A stretch of DNA of 64,000 nucleotides from Lampris incognitus (Eukaryota; Chordata; Actinopteri; Lampriformes; Lampridae): contig NC_079217.1 in assembly GCF_029633865.1 (NCBI RefSeq), positions 858,963 through 922,962 on the forward strand, given 5' to 3'. Below the pieces are notes generated by a model, which searched no databases, was not told the origin of the DNA, and saw only the letters and a list, made by a program, of their open reading frames with translations. Below are positions 1 to 10,890 of this stretch, piece by piece (position 1 is the first letter of the stretch; each line of letters starts with the position of its first letter). The position numbers and the translations under genes are program-made.

Positions 1-90
1 GACGGCGCTTCTCCACCACCGCTGCAGCCGCCACACACAGGACACCACCACCACCGTCCGCTTTGCTGTTACGTCAAAATCTAGTTTAAC

Positions 91-162
91 ATGGATTCTG
101 AGATTAAACACACACACACACACACACACACGTATATATATGTGTGTGTGTGTGGGTATGTA

Positions 163-204
<42 letters not shown>

Positions 205-235
205 CATATATGTATACACATATATATATATATGA
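91..235. repeat. (CA)n/(TG)n/(TA)n compound microsatellite
   Basis: Runs of CA, then TG, then TA dinucleotides with short interruptions. The open frames across it (HTHTHT or VCVCVC peptides) are low-complexity artefacts. It directly abuts the truncated Tc1-like remnant. Confidence 0.95.
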
Positions 236-249
236 CTATAACTAGAGAC

Positions 250-850
250 TCTAATGTACTTATCTTCTTGCTCAGTTGTGCAACGCGGCCTCCCACTTCT
301 TTTTCTACTCTGGTTAGAGCCTGTTTGTGCTGTCCTCTGAAGGGAGTAGTACACACCGGTGTAGGAAATATTCAATTTCTTAGCAATTTCTCGCATGGAA
401 TAGCCTTCATTTCTAAGAACAAGAATAGACTGTCGAGTTTCAGATGAAAGTTCTCTTTTTCTGGCCATTTTGAGCGTTTAATTGACCCCACAAATGTGAT
501 GCTCCAGAAACTCAATCTGCTCAAAGAAGTGCCCATCCAACCAAACCAACTTGTGGGAGCTGCTTCTGGAAGCGTGGGGTGCAATTTCTCCAGATTACCT
601 CAACAAATTAACAGCTAGAATGCCAAAGGTCTGCAATGCTGTAATTGCTGCAAATGGAGGATTCTTTGACGAAAGCAAAGTTTGATGTAAAAAAAAATCT
701 TATTTCAAATACAAATCATTATTTCTAACCTTGTCAATGTCTTGACTCTATTTTCTATTCATTTCACAACATATGGTGGTGAATAAGTGTGACTTTTCAT
801 GGAAAACACAAAATTGTTTGGGTGATCCCAAACTTTTGAACGGTAGTGTA
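250..850. mobile_element. Tc1/mariner-like transposon remnant, rearranged
   Basis: Two transposase pieces lie tail to tail. On the minus strand from about 467 down to 250 the sequence encodes an N-terminal helix-turn-helix of Tc1-like type, starting MARKRELSSETRQSILVLRN and including the REIAKKLNI helix. On the plus strand from about 549 to 684 it encodes the C-terminal end (NLWELLLEAW ... ANGGFFDESKV, stop). The plus-strand copy continues through a 3-prime UTR to a Tc1-type terminal repeat ending near 850 (AAACTTTTGAACGGTAGTGT). The catalytic DDE middle is absent and the two halves face opposite ways, so an inversion plus deletion joined them near position 525. It is a dead element. The family is recognised from the helix-turn-helix and terminal repeat; the subfamily is not certain. 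Confidence 0.75.
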
Positions 851-1410
851 TGTGTATACATATATGTATATATACATATACACATGTATGTATATATATA
901 TATGTGTATATATATGTATATATGTATACACACACACATATATATATATGTATATATACATATACACATGTATATATACATATATGTGTGTGTATGTATA
1001 TGTATATATGTATACACATATATATATATGTGTGTATACATATATGTATATATGTATACACACACGTATATATATATATGTGTGTATATATGTATATGTA
1101 TATATGTATACACACACATATATATGTATATATATATATATATATACATATACACATGTATATATACATATATGTGTGTGTATGTATATGTATATATGTA
1201 TACACACACATATATATATATATATATATATGTGTGTATACATATATGTATATATGTATACACACACGTATATATATATATGTGTGTATATATGTATATG
1301 TATATATGTATACACACACATATATATATATGTGTGTGTGTGTGTATGTATATGTATATATGTATACACACACACATATATGTGTGTGTGTGTGTGTGTA
1401 CATGCCCACA
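850..1410. repeat. (TA)/(TATG)/(CA) compound microsatellite
   Basis: About 560 bp of ATATGT, GTATAC and ACACAC tracts immediately after the Tc1-like terminal repeat. All six frames are open only because the dinucleotides lack stops. Blocks of about 150 to 250 bp recur within it, suggesting block duplication. Confidence 0.95.
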
Positions 1411-1490
1411 GGGTGTTGTGATGCGTCTAGTGCAGCAGTGTGTAGTTGGAGGGAAGGTGCATGTGTTCTTCCAACCCGCTTGTGTCCTTC

Positions 1491-2350
1491 CTGCCCTTAG
1501 CTTGCTGCCGCTGGCTAGCCTCTGTGGCCAATAGGGCAGCATGGTAGCGTGTAAGCCTTCCCTTGCCAGTACATAGCCTCTCCTTCACCAAGACTCCTGC
1601 CCTTAGCTTGCTGCCGCTGGCTAGCCTTTGTGGCTAATAGGGCAGCATGCTAGTGTGTAAGCCTTCCCTTGCCAGTACATAGCCTCTCCTTCACCAAGAC
1701 TCCTGCCCTTAGCTTGCTGCCGCTGGCTAGCCTCTGTGGCCAATAGGGAAGCATCCTAGCGTGTAAGCCTTCCCTTGCCAGTACATAGCCTCTCCTTCAC
1801 CAAGACTCCTGCCCTTAGCTTGCTGCCGCTGGCTAGCCTCTGTGGCCAATAGGGAAGCATCCTAGCGTGTAAGCCTTCCCTTGCCAGTACATAGCCTCTC
1901 CTTCACCAAGACTCCTGCCGGGCCTCCCCGTGGCCACACATGGTAACTGGGGTCTTGCAGCCCCAGGCTAACCTGGCAGGGGATCTCGGAGCAGCAGTGG
2001 GCCCCAGAGATATGGTGTGAAGGCCCACCCTGGTGGACACGCCCTGGCACCTATCAACCACTGCCCCGCTGCCTTGTGGGTGAGTCTGGAAGACATAAGG
2101 CTAAGGGATCTTACCCCAACAGAAAAGCAAGCTGTGGCGGCACGCTTCGAGGCGGTTTCCCAAAAACTGGATTTCCGGCAGCCCCCTGCAGTTGTGTGGA
2201 GGTGCCGGTCGTCTAGGGATCCCCCTTGCCATCGGAACCATCTCCTCTACAATCAAGTCATGTGGCGTTGGGAGAAGCGCCCCACCCCCCATGCCACTTT
2301 AAAAACCATCTCTGCTGCGCAGGTATCTTCTGCTATCTGAGTCCTCAAAG
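1491..2350 (+). mobile_element. 5-prime end of a LINE with four tandem 106-bp monomers
   Basis: Four near-identical copies of a 106-bp unit start at 1491, 1597, 1703 and 1809, each beginning CTGCCCTTAGCTTGCTGCCG and ending TTCACCAAGACT. They are followed by non-repetitive sequence from 1915 to 2350. The same order, with one partial monomer, occurs on the minus strand at 48,740-49,330, at the head of the near-complete LINE described below, so this block is the 5-prime region of another copy. A 107-codon open frame at 2017-2340 covers the unique part and may be the start of ORF1; no domain is recognised. The piece ends at a microsatellite, and no endonuclease or reverse transcriptase follows. 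Confidence 0.7.
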
Positions 2351-2404
2351 GACCCACAAGTAGAAGAAGATGGTCGTCATCGGGCACCATGGACAACCAG
2401 CAAG

Positions 2405-2496
2405 CAAGCATATATGTATATGTATATACACACACACATATATATGTGTGTGTGTGTGTGTGTATATGTATATGTATATATGTATACACACACACG

Positions 2497-2527
<31 letters not shown>

Positions 2528-2552
2528 ATATGTATATGTATATACACACACA
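2405..2552. repeat. (TATG)/(TG)/(CA) microsatellite
   Basis: About 150 bp of alternating TATATG, TGTGTG and ACACAC. It separates the LINE 5-prime fragment from the left arm of the Penelope-type element. Confidence 0.9.
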
Positions 2553-3054
2553 CATATATGTCAACACGGATCCAGGAAACAGATGTTAGTGCATAGCAGT
2601 AGAGGCCTGTTTCATCAGCTGCCAATGTTTTATTCACAAAGAATCATGCAGGTTACTTTGCCCAGCGTCACGCCCCTAACTTTGGTTGGACAGCGACCAA
2701 TCAGATGGGGAAACATTCAAACGATAACAACCAATGGGTAGGTACTTATGATGCACAGCAACCAATGGAGGGGTAGAAAACATTACAGCCAATGGGACAG
2801 GGGTTTGTTTTGAAAAGCATTTAGGGGCCAGGGCGCTGTTGGAATGGCCTACATTAGAAATATAACAAGGTAACTTATGTGACTTATATATAGTGGGTGG
2901 TGTTGGGGCACAGTTGGGAGGACAGGTAGTTAAAAAATACATGTTTCAAAAAACCCCATATTTAAAATAGCATATGTAAAAAACCTAATAAATGTCATAT
3001 GTGTATCATCTAGTGGGGGGGGGGATAATGATGAAGAGGTTTTACTGGTAGTTA
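2553..3054 (+). repeat. Left inverted arm of the Penelope-type element
   Basis: It is the reverse complement of 5393-5893 at roughly 95 percent identity by eye. The inner end coincides with the last codons of the minus-strand GIY-YIG frame (NYQ, stop). Read on the plus strand it contains four CCAAT boxes (2697, 2731, 2762, 2789) and then a TATATATA at 2885, which together look like a promoter pointing inward. Confidence 0.85.
2697..2892 (+). promoter_or_regulatory. Four CCAAT boxes plus TATA box in repeat arm
   Basis: CCAAT occurs at 2697-2701, 2731-2735, 2762-2766 and 2789-2793, spaced 27 to 34 bp apart. A TATATATA follows at about 2885-2892. The arrangement is preserved in the opposite arm (about 5555-5750, minus strand). 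Promoter activity is inferred from layout only. Confidence 0.5.
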
Positions 3055-3522
3055 CACAGGAGATGTTGTTTTTGGTGTCCACAGCTGGTGGCCAATCCGT
3101 TCCTACTATTCAAGGTGGCCATATCAGGTCTGCACATAATAAGATAGTTTCCCGCCAAGCCCAGGTCACATCTTTTACCCCTCACTGGACATGCTCCAGT
3201 CCTATTAAGGGGGGTTTCCATGAGACAGGCTAACTCATACTCCTGTCTACCAATGACCACGTGTGGCGTTTTCACATGCTCATGTCTGAAGCTACTCATA
3301 TGGGCGTTAAGCCTCATTTTACAAGGTCCTCTGTTAATCCCACCTAAGTGTCCACATTGTAGTTGTCTTCTCTTGTCCCCGAGGCCTGGTAGAGGACTCC
3401 CTCCATCTGGCATGTTCCTCCAAGAGGACACGACGCCTTAACACGGCAGTGGCAGTTGGAGGTGCTGGGTTGTGGTGAGGGGGGGTGTCTTGGCCATGAT
3501 GCTTGTGTTGTGGGATGAATAA

Positions 3523-3606
3523 CCTGCTGAACATCTGGCCCGCTGAACATCTGGCCTGCTGAACATCTGGCCTGCTGAACATCTGGCCTGCTGAACATCT
3601 GTCCTG
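3523..3606. repeat. 18-bp tandem repeat, about 5 copies
   Basis: The unit is CTGCTGAACATCTGGCCT. It lies inside the minus-strand coding trace of the Penelope-type element and is a multiple of three, adding six-residue blocks right after the SYSC motif. It appears to be a local amplification of coding sequence. Confidence 0.85.
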
Positions 3607-3888
3607 CAGCTGTAGCTCATTTTGACTGTGTTTCTGCTGAATAGGTTTCTTAACAGGTGGTCTGGGGTAAAGCGCTCATCCAAAAGCTTGAAAAATAGTT
3701 TTCCAATAGTAGAGGCCACACGGTGGCGCTGTAGGAGGCTTCTACCAGGTGATGTTCCGCCTTCTGCTGCGCTTTCTTGTTGTTGCTGCTGGCTGTCGCT
3801 AGTTGGTGGTGGGTTGTACTTGAGTCTGAAATCACGTCCACATGTTTGTAAGGCTTCCTGGTATGTTGGGGGGGGGGCTGCTTCATTA

Positions 3889-3890
<2 letters not shown>

Positions 3891-3978
<88 letters not shown>
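3891..3978. repeat. (AC)n/(AT)n microsatellite
   Basis: ATATAT, then about 18 ACs, then about 20 ATs, inside the Penelope-type element and interrupting its coding trace. Confidence 0.95.
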
Positions 3979-4211
3979 TGCACATTTTCTTTTTTATTCT
4001 CTCCACGTCTCTTGCCGGTTCGTTGGAGACTGCCAGCCCGTCGTCTCTAAATAGCCCCACGCTGATGTCCAGGACCTGTAGTTGAGACACCAAGTACAAG
4101 TCCACTAGCTCGCACGTCTCTGCCCCGTCCAAGCTGCCCATGGTCACGTCAGATTTGCTGTTACCTTGTTTCTGCCACGAGATTCCCTTGTGGTATAAGA
4201 TTGACTCTTTA

Positions 4212-5133
4212 CCATGGGCTATTATGTCCCTGCCCTGGGCTATTATGTCCCTGCCCTGGGCTATTATGTCTCTGTCCTGGGCTATTATGTCCCTGCCCTG
4301 GGCTATTATGTCCCTGCCCTGGGCTATTATGTCTCTGTCCTGGGCTATTATGTCCCTGTCCTGGGCTATTATGTCCCTGTCCTGGGCTATTATGTCCCTG
4401 TCCTGGGCTATTATGTCTCTGTCCTGGTCTATTATGTCCCTGCCCTGGGCTATTATGTCCCTGTCCTGGGCTATTATGTCCCTGCCCTGGGCTATTATGT
4501 CTCTGTCCTGGGCTATTATGTCCCTGCCCTGGGTTATTATGTCCCTGCCCTGGGCTATTATGTCTCAGTCCTGGGCTATTATGTCTCTGTCCTGGTCTAT
4601 TATGTCCCTGCCCTGGGCTATTATGTCCCTGTCCTGGGCTATTATGTCCCTGTCCTGGGCTATTATGTCCCTGCCCTGGTCTATTATGTCCCTGCCCTGG
4701 TCTATTATGTCTCAGTCCTGGGCTATTATGTCTCAGTCCTGGGCTATTATGTCCCTGCCCTGGGCTATCATGTCCCTGCCCTGGGCTATTATGTCCCTGC
4801 CCTGGGCTATTATGTCTCTGTCCTGGTCTATTATGTCCCTGCCCTGGGCTATTATGTCCCTGCCCTGGGCTATTATGTCCCTGCCCTGGTCTATTATGTC
4901 TCAGTCCTGGGCTATTATGTCTCTGTCCTGATCTATTATGTCTCTGTCCTGGTCTATTATGTCTCAGTCCTGGGCTATTATGTCCCTGCCCTGGGCTATT
5001 ATGTCTCTGTCCTGGGCTATTATGTCCCTGTCCTGGGCTATTATGTCCCTGCCCTGGTCTATTATGTCCCTGCCCTGGTCTATTATGTCCCTGCCCTGGT
5101 CTATTATGTCTCTGTCCTGGTCTACTATGTCTC
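4212..5133. repeat. 21-bp minisatellite, about 44 copies, inside RT region
   Basis: The unit is close to GGGCTATTATGTCCCTGCCCT, with C/T and G/T variants that give a patchwork of subtypes. Because 21 is divisible by three and the unit lacks stops, several frames on both strands are open for more than 900 bp; none is a gene. On the minus strand one frame reads a seven-residue RDIIAQG-type unit and runs into ESILYHKG of the reverse transcriptase, exactly where related elements have a similar DRDII segment. The array therefore looks like expansion of the element's own codons. Confidence 0.9.
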
Positions 5134-5392
5134 TGGAGGGTAAAACTCACAAATATCTCAGCATATGAACGTGTGTCTGCTCTTGTCTTCTGTGTCCTTA
5201 AACCATTTCATTACTTGGTCGGTGTTCTTCCACTGGTTTAAGGAGACCCTCTTCAGAATCGACCGATTAATATGTTCAGTCATTTCTTTGCTGAGCTTAC
5301 CTGTTTGGGGCTTGGTGGGGTTGATAAGTCTACACGATGGTTTGTTTTTAAAATGTGGTTTGTGATCTTTCTTAACTAACTTTCTTAACTCT

Positions 5393-5893
5393 TAACTACC
5401 AGTAAAACCTCTTCATCATTAACCCCCCCCCCCCATTAGATGATACACATATGACATTTATTAGGTTTTTTACATATGCTATTTTAAATATGGGGTTTTT
5501 TGAAACATATATTTTTTAACTACCTGTCCTCCCAACTGTGCCCCAACACCACCCCACTATATAAGTCACATAAGTTACCTTGTTATATTTCTAATGTAGG
5601 CCATTCCAACAGCGCCCTGGTCCCTAAATGCTTTTCAAAACAAACCCCTGTCCCATTGGCTGTAATGTTTTCTACCCCTCCATTGGTTGCTGTGCATCAT
5701 AAATACCTACCCATTGGTTGTTATCGTTTGAATGTTTCCCCATCTGATTGGTCGCTGTCCAACCAAAGTTAGGGGCGTGACGCTGAGCAACGTAAACTGT
5801 ATGATTCTTTGTGAATAAAACATTGGCAGCTGATGAAACAGGCCTCTACTGCTATGCACTAACATCTGTTTCCTGGATCCGTGTTGACATATA
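5393..5893 (-). repeat. Right inverted arm of the Penelope-type element
   Basis: Inverted copy of 2553-3054. On the minus strand it presents the same run of four CCAAT boxes followed by a TATATA (plus-strand ACTATATAAG near 5555), so its promoter would fire leftward into the element's coding region. This fits a 5-prime regulatory role. Confidence 0.85.
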
Positions 5894-5895
5894 TA

Positions 5896-6012
<117 letters not shown>

Positions 6013-6084
6013 ACATATAGATATAGATATAGATATATAGATATATAGAGCGTTTTTTTCCGAAACCGTGGATGGTGAGCGGCC

Positions 6085-6290
6085 CCTGGTAGGGCCGCGG
6101 CTCCTTTAAGGCAGACGTTCAGAGTTGTGACGTAGGCGCGCTGTTCAGCGTTTCCGGGGTGGAGCCATGTTTTCCACAGCCTAGCTGTTAGCTTGTTGCC
6201 AGGAGAGATTGTGCTGTGTCGGTGTTGTTTTGTGTGGCGAGTAAACGGAAGTAAGTCGACTCGATCTCTCCGTCTCCTCCGTCTCGACCG
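6085..6290 (+). repeat. Gypsy LTR-like segment, plus orientation
   Basis: About 200 bp (CTCCTTTAAGGCAGACGTTC through CTCGATCTCTCCGTCTCCTC). It matches 13,250-13,460 on the minus strand at roughly 80 percent by eye. The two copies are therefore inverted relative to each other and flank the whole composite Gypsy block. Confidence 0.65.
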
Positions 6291-6545
6291 GCCCACCCAG
6301 GTCCGCATGGGCAGGCTTGAGACGGTCCACCGAGAGCCGCTCCGGCTTGTCCCCCATGTCCACAACAAAGTTATTAGACCCCGCTTCCAGGAAAAGACGG
6401 TGGGTCCCGCCAGGTGGGCGGAGAAGTCCTGTACGTATGTGCGGGACGGGGTACCGGTCGGGGGTTGTGGCGTTGTTCAGGCGACGAAAATCGCCGCAGG
6501 GGCGCCAACCGCCGTCAGCCTTAGAAACCATGTGCAGGGTATGCA
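6290..6545 (-). mobile_element. Ty3/Gypsy fossil (minus), left part
   Basis: Minus-strand traces of a Gypsy pol: an RT stretch ([20 protein letters not shown]) close to an integrase C-terminal end ([24 protein letters not shown]). It is related to the element at 34.6-36.4 kb. The element is old and broken with much of pol absent. It stops at 6545, where the plus-strand Gypsy element begins; related minus-strand sequence resumes at 10,891. Confidence 0.7.
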
Positions 6546-9500
6546 ACTATTCCGAGTATAGTCGTATATGATAGGCTTGGTATCAGGCAAGCGTCCTCCA
6601 TTGTAGCCAATCAGAGTGAGGCTCTCTAACACACCGGGGGGGGGGGGGCAGAGAGGCGGTGTGCGAGAGCGCTGCGGCTGTGTGTGGATCGCTGAACAAT
6701 ACGAAATGTAGAGAGACAGACGCGTACTGTACGTGGAGTGGACGTGTTACCGTCTACCAGAATCCTCTGGGGCGAATCCGTGTTTCCTGGCCTGGGGTGC
6801 GTCGGAGAAGGTGTCCTGCTTGGAGGCTGCGAGGGACCACCAGCTAGCATGAATTCCCCCGACTAGCAGTGGAGTGTTTGACCTGGTCCTGGACTGAGGA
6901 CGTGGAAGTCGGTGCTTCGTCGGTGCCGTGAGTTTCAGAGCAACATTCGCCATTGTTGTAGTGCGCATGAGGGACGAAGAGGATTCTAGACACGTTAGTA
7001 GACATTAGTGTTTAGTGATTGGACTCTCTCCAGCACTAGCTTAGTACCACACTGGATTAGCCTATAGCACCAACGTTAGTCTACGTGTCGGTGAAGCTAG
7101 CTAGCTGATAACTGGTCGCAGTGGCTCGTCAATTCTCAGTGCGTTCGGATGAACTGTTGGATGCTGAGAAGAGGACTCGGAGGACAGTCGTGTTGTTTAG
7201 TTTGGTGACGGGAGATTTGCTGCGTGAGTGAAAGTTATTTCAGGAGCAGTGTGAACATTGAACGCGTTGCATTGCTGGTGGCGCCATCTAACGTCTACAG
7301 TGAGTCACGTAGACTGCACGCACGTCACGTGGTTTGCCCTGCCGTACAGGCGTCTCTCCGGCGGCTCATCTCGTGTGCCCAGGATCCATCAGACTGGTAT
7401 TTGTGTCAGTTTCGTTATTATTCATTACTAGACTGTGTTAGAAAAACGTACTGAACTGTTTATGTTTGAACATTCATTGGTTTTGATACTCAACATTTAG
7501 AGTGAGTTTCTCATTTGAGGTTTTGTTGATATTGTGTATACCAAGAGATACTGTGTATACAAAGAAAGTCAAACTCTTATTTTTTTGTGCATTTTTTTGT
7601 TGTTGCTATTATCATCCTATAGTATTACATTCAATTAATGCTAAACTGTTGTTGCCTATTGATTCATCTTTACTGTGGTTGGAGTTTAGGACTTATTACA
7701 ACACTTACCTGAGGGTTTATAAGTATTTTGGAGTTGTGTATTTACCTTGGAGTAGGGGCGTCTCAACTGTCCTGTTAGTTCTGGGGAGGGGGGGTTATGC
7801 TGAGTTGGACCCATAGCACAGCATACACTCTACATGTCAGGGGCCGCCGTGTCAAATGACTTAGTGTGAAGCCCCCCCCCCCCGATATCTTATAGGGTGT
7901 AACGTACTAAAAACTCTGTTCTGCAGGATAGGCATCCACATACTTACCCACGTAGGTACTGAGACTAATTGAATTGGGAATGGGGACCCAGATCCCTTCA
8001 CTAACCTAATCTTTCAAGGTAAATAAGTACTATTACTACCCCTACAAGGCGTGGCTTATTATGCCCGCTACATATTTGGCGTCACGAACAGGATAGGATT
8101 ATTTTGCTTAAGTTTTAGTAGAACCCAAGTTAGTAACAGCAGTCCCAGGCCAGAGCTGAAAAATGTCTGAAGAGCTGGACGAACTAAGAATGCCGTTTAA
8201 AGAGATACAGCAGAGGCTAGAAGAGCAGTCCGGAGCATTGCAACAGGCCAGATCGGAGCAAAGAGAAGCCCTTGCTTTGACAAAAGCTGTTATCGACCAA
8301 CAGGCTTCTGCTCCTAACACCCCTGCCACCATCTATATCCCTAGAGATCGCAAGCTCCAACACTTCAGCGGGTGCTCTGGAAAGCATGATGAACTTAACA
8401 TTGAAGAATGGGTTACATGGAGTCTGCATTCCGGGTCATGAAGGTACCTGAAGAGGATCGTGTGGAACTCGTCAAACAGCACTTAAAATATGAGGCAATA
8501 GCCACTGTGAAGTTCATGCTTAAAGGAAAAGAGAGATGTCAACGAGATCTTTGAAGTCCTCCGGAAGACTTATGGTGATTACGTCCCAATTGGCACAAGG
8601 CTAAAGGAATTCTATGACAGAAAACAAACGTCAGGAGAAACAGTGCGCTACTATGCATATGACCTACAAGAAAAGCTGAACCGAATCAAGCACAGAGAGC
8701 CCAGCTGTGTCCCTGATGCTGACATGTTATTAAAGGAGCAGTTGGTTTTGGGGCTATGAGATGACTTCCTAAGACGTGAGATGAAGAGGAAATTTAAAGA
8801 GGACCATACCCTCACTTTTGCCCAGCTGATGGAGGCTGCTATCTCCTGGTCTGAGGAGGAGGAAGTGCAAGCACCAAGTGAGCTAAGAAACAGTACTCGT
8901 AGCAGAGGGGCCATACATGCTACGGCGGCAGCAGATGACACTTCATCCGCTCTTATGCTAGAGATGCTCCATGATGCTATACAGAAGATTTCTGCTCACC
9001 AGGAAGAATTCTTTAAAGCAGTACACAGCAGTGAGAAAGTCAAGGCTCAGCAGAACGATCCCAAGAAGCCACCTCAAAAGGACATCGAGGGAAGGTATAT
9101 CTGTTACACCTGTGGAGAGCCATGTCATATAAGTCAACGTTGCCCACAGACCAGAGGAACAGGGAGAAGAGTGGTTACCCCCAGACAGACCCCGAAGGCA
9201 GCTGAGGCTGCACACCAAGGCCCTACAGGGGGTGTGCAGAAGAACCCTGGTCCACCCGTGATTGGGAGTCGGACAGCCGAGTGGGTCACCGATGAAGTAG
9301 CTGAAACCCTGAAAGAAAGCGCCTTCGGAGATTGTCTTACCATTGAAGTGAAGATACCTGGTGTGAAGACAAATTGTCTCCTAGATACGGGATCAGAAAT
9401 GACTACCATTACCGAATCTCACTTCAGAAAGCACTTTGGAGAGAGAAAACTGTTATCAGCCAACTGGGTCAAGCTCACTGCAGTGAACGGGTTAGACATT

Positions 9501-10890
9501 CATGTCTCAGTATGCTTGGAAACGGACATAGAGTGTATGGGGAAGACACTGCGTGGGAAGTGCATCTTTGTGCTAACCGACACCAACCCAGATGTGCAAG
9601 AGATGAAGGGGCTTCCTGGCATTGTTGGCATGAATGTCATAAGTGAGCTTCAGACCCTGCTTACGACTGGAGAAGGGGTGAAGAGGATGGACAGATACCA
9701 CCAACATACAGGGGAGGCCGGTGTCCGGAGGGTGTTGGCCCAAGTGAAGGAGGAGGTTGAGTCTATGGGCCCCAGTGGCAGGATTGGTTTCGTCAAACTG
9801 GCTGGGAGACAGAGAGTCACTATTCCCCCATACAGTGAGAAGATACTGGAAGGCCGCTGCAAGGTGTCACCTAAAGTGAAGAGCCAAGTGCTAGTGGAGG
9901 CCACACCAGAAGTAAGTCTCCCATAAGGGCTCCTCGTCGCTAATGTTCTTGCAAAAGCAGCAGGTGGCAAGGTTCCAGTTAGGGTGCTGAACTCAAGCGA
10001 GTGAGCCATAAAACTAATGCCAAGGGCTAGGGTAGCAACTGTATACAAACCTCAGGAGGTTCGTCCAAAAGAAATAGTAGAGTTTAAGGAAGATGACGGA
10101 GTGCTCCATGTCAGGGAGTTGACACAAAAAAAGATCCAGGCCACAGACAGCAGCACAGAGCAGCTCCCTGTTCCCGTACAAGTGAACTTTGAGGGGCTCA
10201 CACAATCTCAGGTTCAAGAGCTCAACAAACTGTTGGCGAGGCACAGGGATGTGTTCTCAAGGAGCGACAATGACTATGGCCACACCACTACAGTGACACA
10301 CAACATTCTTACTGCAGAGGCTCCACCAATCAAACAAAGACACCGAAGAATCACACCACAGGTTTTCCAAGAATTCGAACGGCATGTACAGTATCTTGTT
10401 GGCCAGGGGCTCCTGAAAGAGAGCTGCAGCCCATGGGCATCGCCTGCTGTGATAGTTATCAAGAAATACAACAGTGTCCGCTTTTGCTGCGATTACAGGA
10501 GACCGAATCAGGTGACATGCAAGGATGCATATCCACGACCACGTGTGGAGGAGTCCCTGGATGCCTTAGGTAACGCGCAGCTTTTCTCAACGTTAGATTT
10601 AACGGCAGCCGGGACGCGAACCCGTATTTCCTGCGCCGCGGGCGACAACGTTAACCAGTCAACTAAAGGGTCCGACCCGTTTGCCAAGGGCTAGCGAGCC
10701 TATTTATCCGTGCACGATACAGTACTAACCACTCTGTTCAGCAGGATACGCATCCACATACTTACCCACGAAGGTACTGAAACTACTTGCATTGGGATAG
10801 GGGACCCGGATCCCTTCACTAACCTAATCTTTCAAGGTAAATAAGTACTATTACTACCCCTACAAGGCGTGGCTTATTATGCCCGCTACA
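6546..10890 (+). mobile_element. Ty3/Gypsy fossil (plus), partial
   Basis: The 5-prime LTR occupies about 6546-8072 and ends GCCCGCTACA. It is followed by a tRNA primer-binding-like site (TGGCGTCACGAACAGG, 8076). Gag traces start at 8163 (coiled, Gln-rich). A zinc knuckle (CYTCGEPCHISQRC) lies near 9100, a protease DTGSEMT near 9380, and the start of RT near 10,330-10,560. The 3-prime LTR end (about 10,720-10,890) repeats the last 170 bp of the 5-prime LTR with roughly a dozen differences. RNase H and integrase are not seen. The element is broken in several places and of moderate to old age. It sits in a minus-strand Gypsy fossil, with CATGTGCAGGG present at both edges. Confidence 0.75.
10606..10682 (-). 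repeat. tRNA-like SINE head fragment
   Basis: On the minus strand there is an A-box TAGTTGACTGG and a B-box GGTTCGCGTCC about 45 bp apart, in a 75-nt stretch that resembles a tRNA-derived promoter. The acceptor stem pairs poorly and no intact anticodon arm is evident, so it is a SINE head or pseudo-tRNA rather than a working tRNA gene. It lies inside the plus-strand Gypsy fossil. Confidence 0.55.

Larger units (their letters stand above)
2553..5893 (-). mobile_element. Penelope-type retroelement with inverted arms, broken
   Basis: Coding traces run on the minus strand. Near 5390-5145 lies an RT fingers/palm start (DHKPHFKN, CRLINPTK, DICEFYP, motif A-like). Near 4210-4050 lies SDVTMGSLDGAETCELV with YRDD-type GLFRDDGLAV. 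Near 3750-3610 is IGKLFFKLLDERF and SYSC. From about 3440 to 3042 is a GIY-YIG-like end (RLNAHMSSFR, CRPDMATLN, LLCNYQ, stop). The ends are two arms of about 500 bp in inverted orientation (2553-3054 and 5393-5893). Penelope-like elements are known to carry terminal repeats in direct or inverted order and a GIY-YIG endonuclease. The element is old and broken in several places. Assignment to Penelope-like elements is by family memory of these motifs; another RT plus GIY-YIG lineage is possible. Confidence 0.6.

Noticed and set aside
773-1534. Long open frames (up to 264 codons) in the 850-1410 region
   Set aside because: They translate TA/TG/CA dinucleotide repeats; the peptides are alternating Tyr, Ile, His, Thr, Cys and Val with no domain.
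4201-5241. Open frames of up to 346 codons on both strands across the 21-bp array
   Set aside because: A stop-free unit whose length is divisible by three keeps several frames open. No start context, no conservation and no flanking gene structure.
10606-10682. Functional tRNA gene
   Set aside because: A and B boxes are present, but the acceptor and anticodon arms pair poorly and it lies in a repeat; treated as a SINE head.
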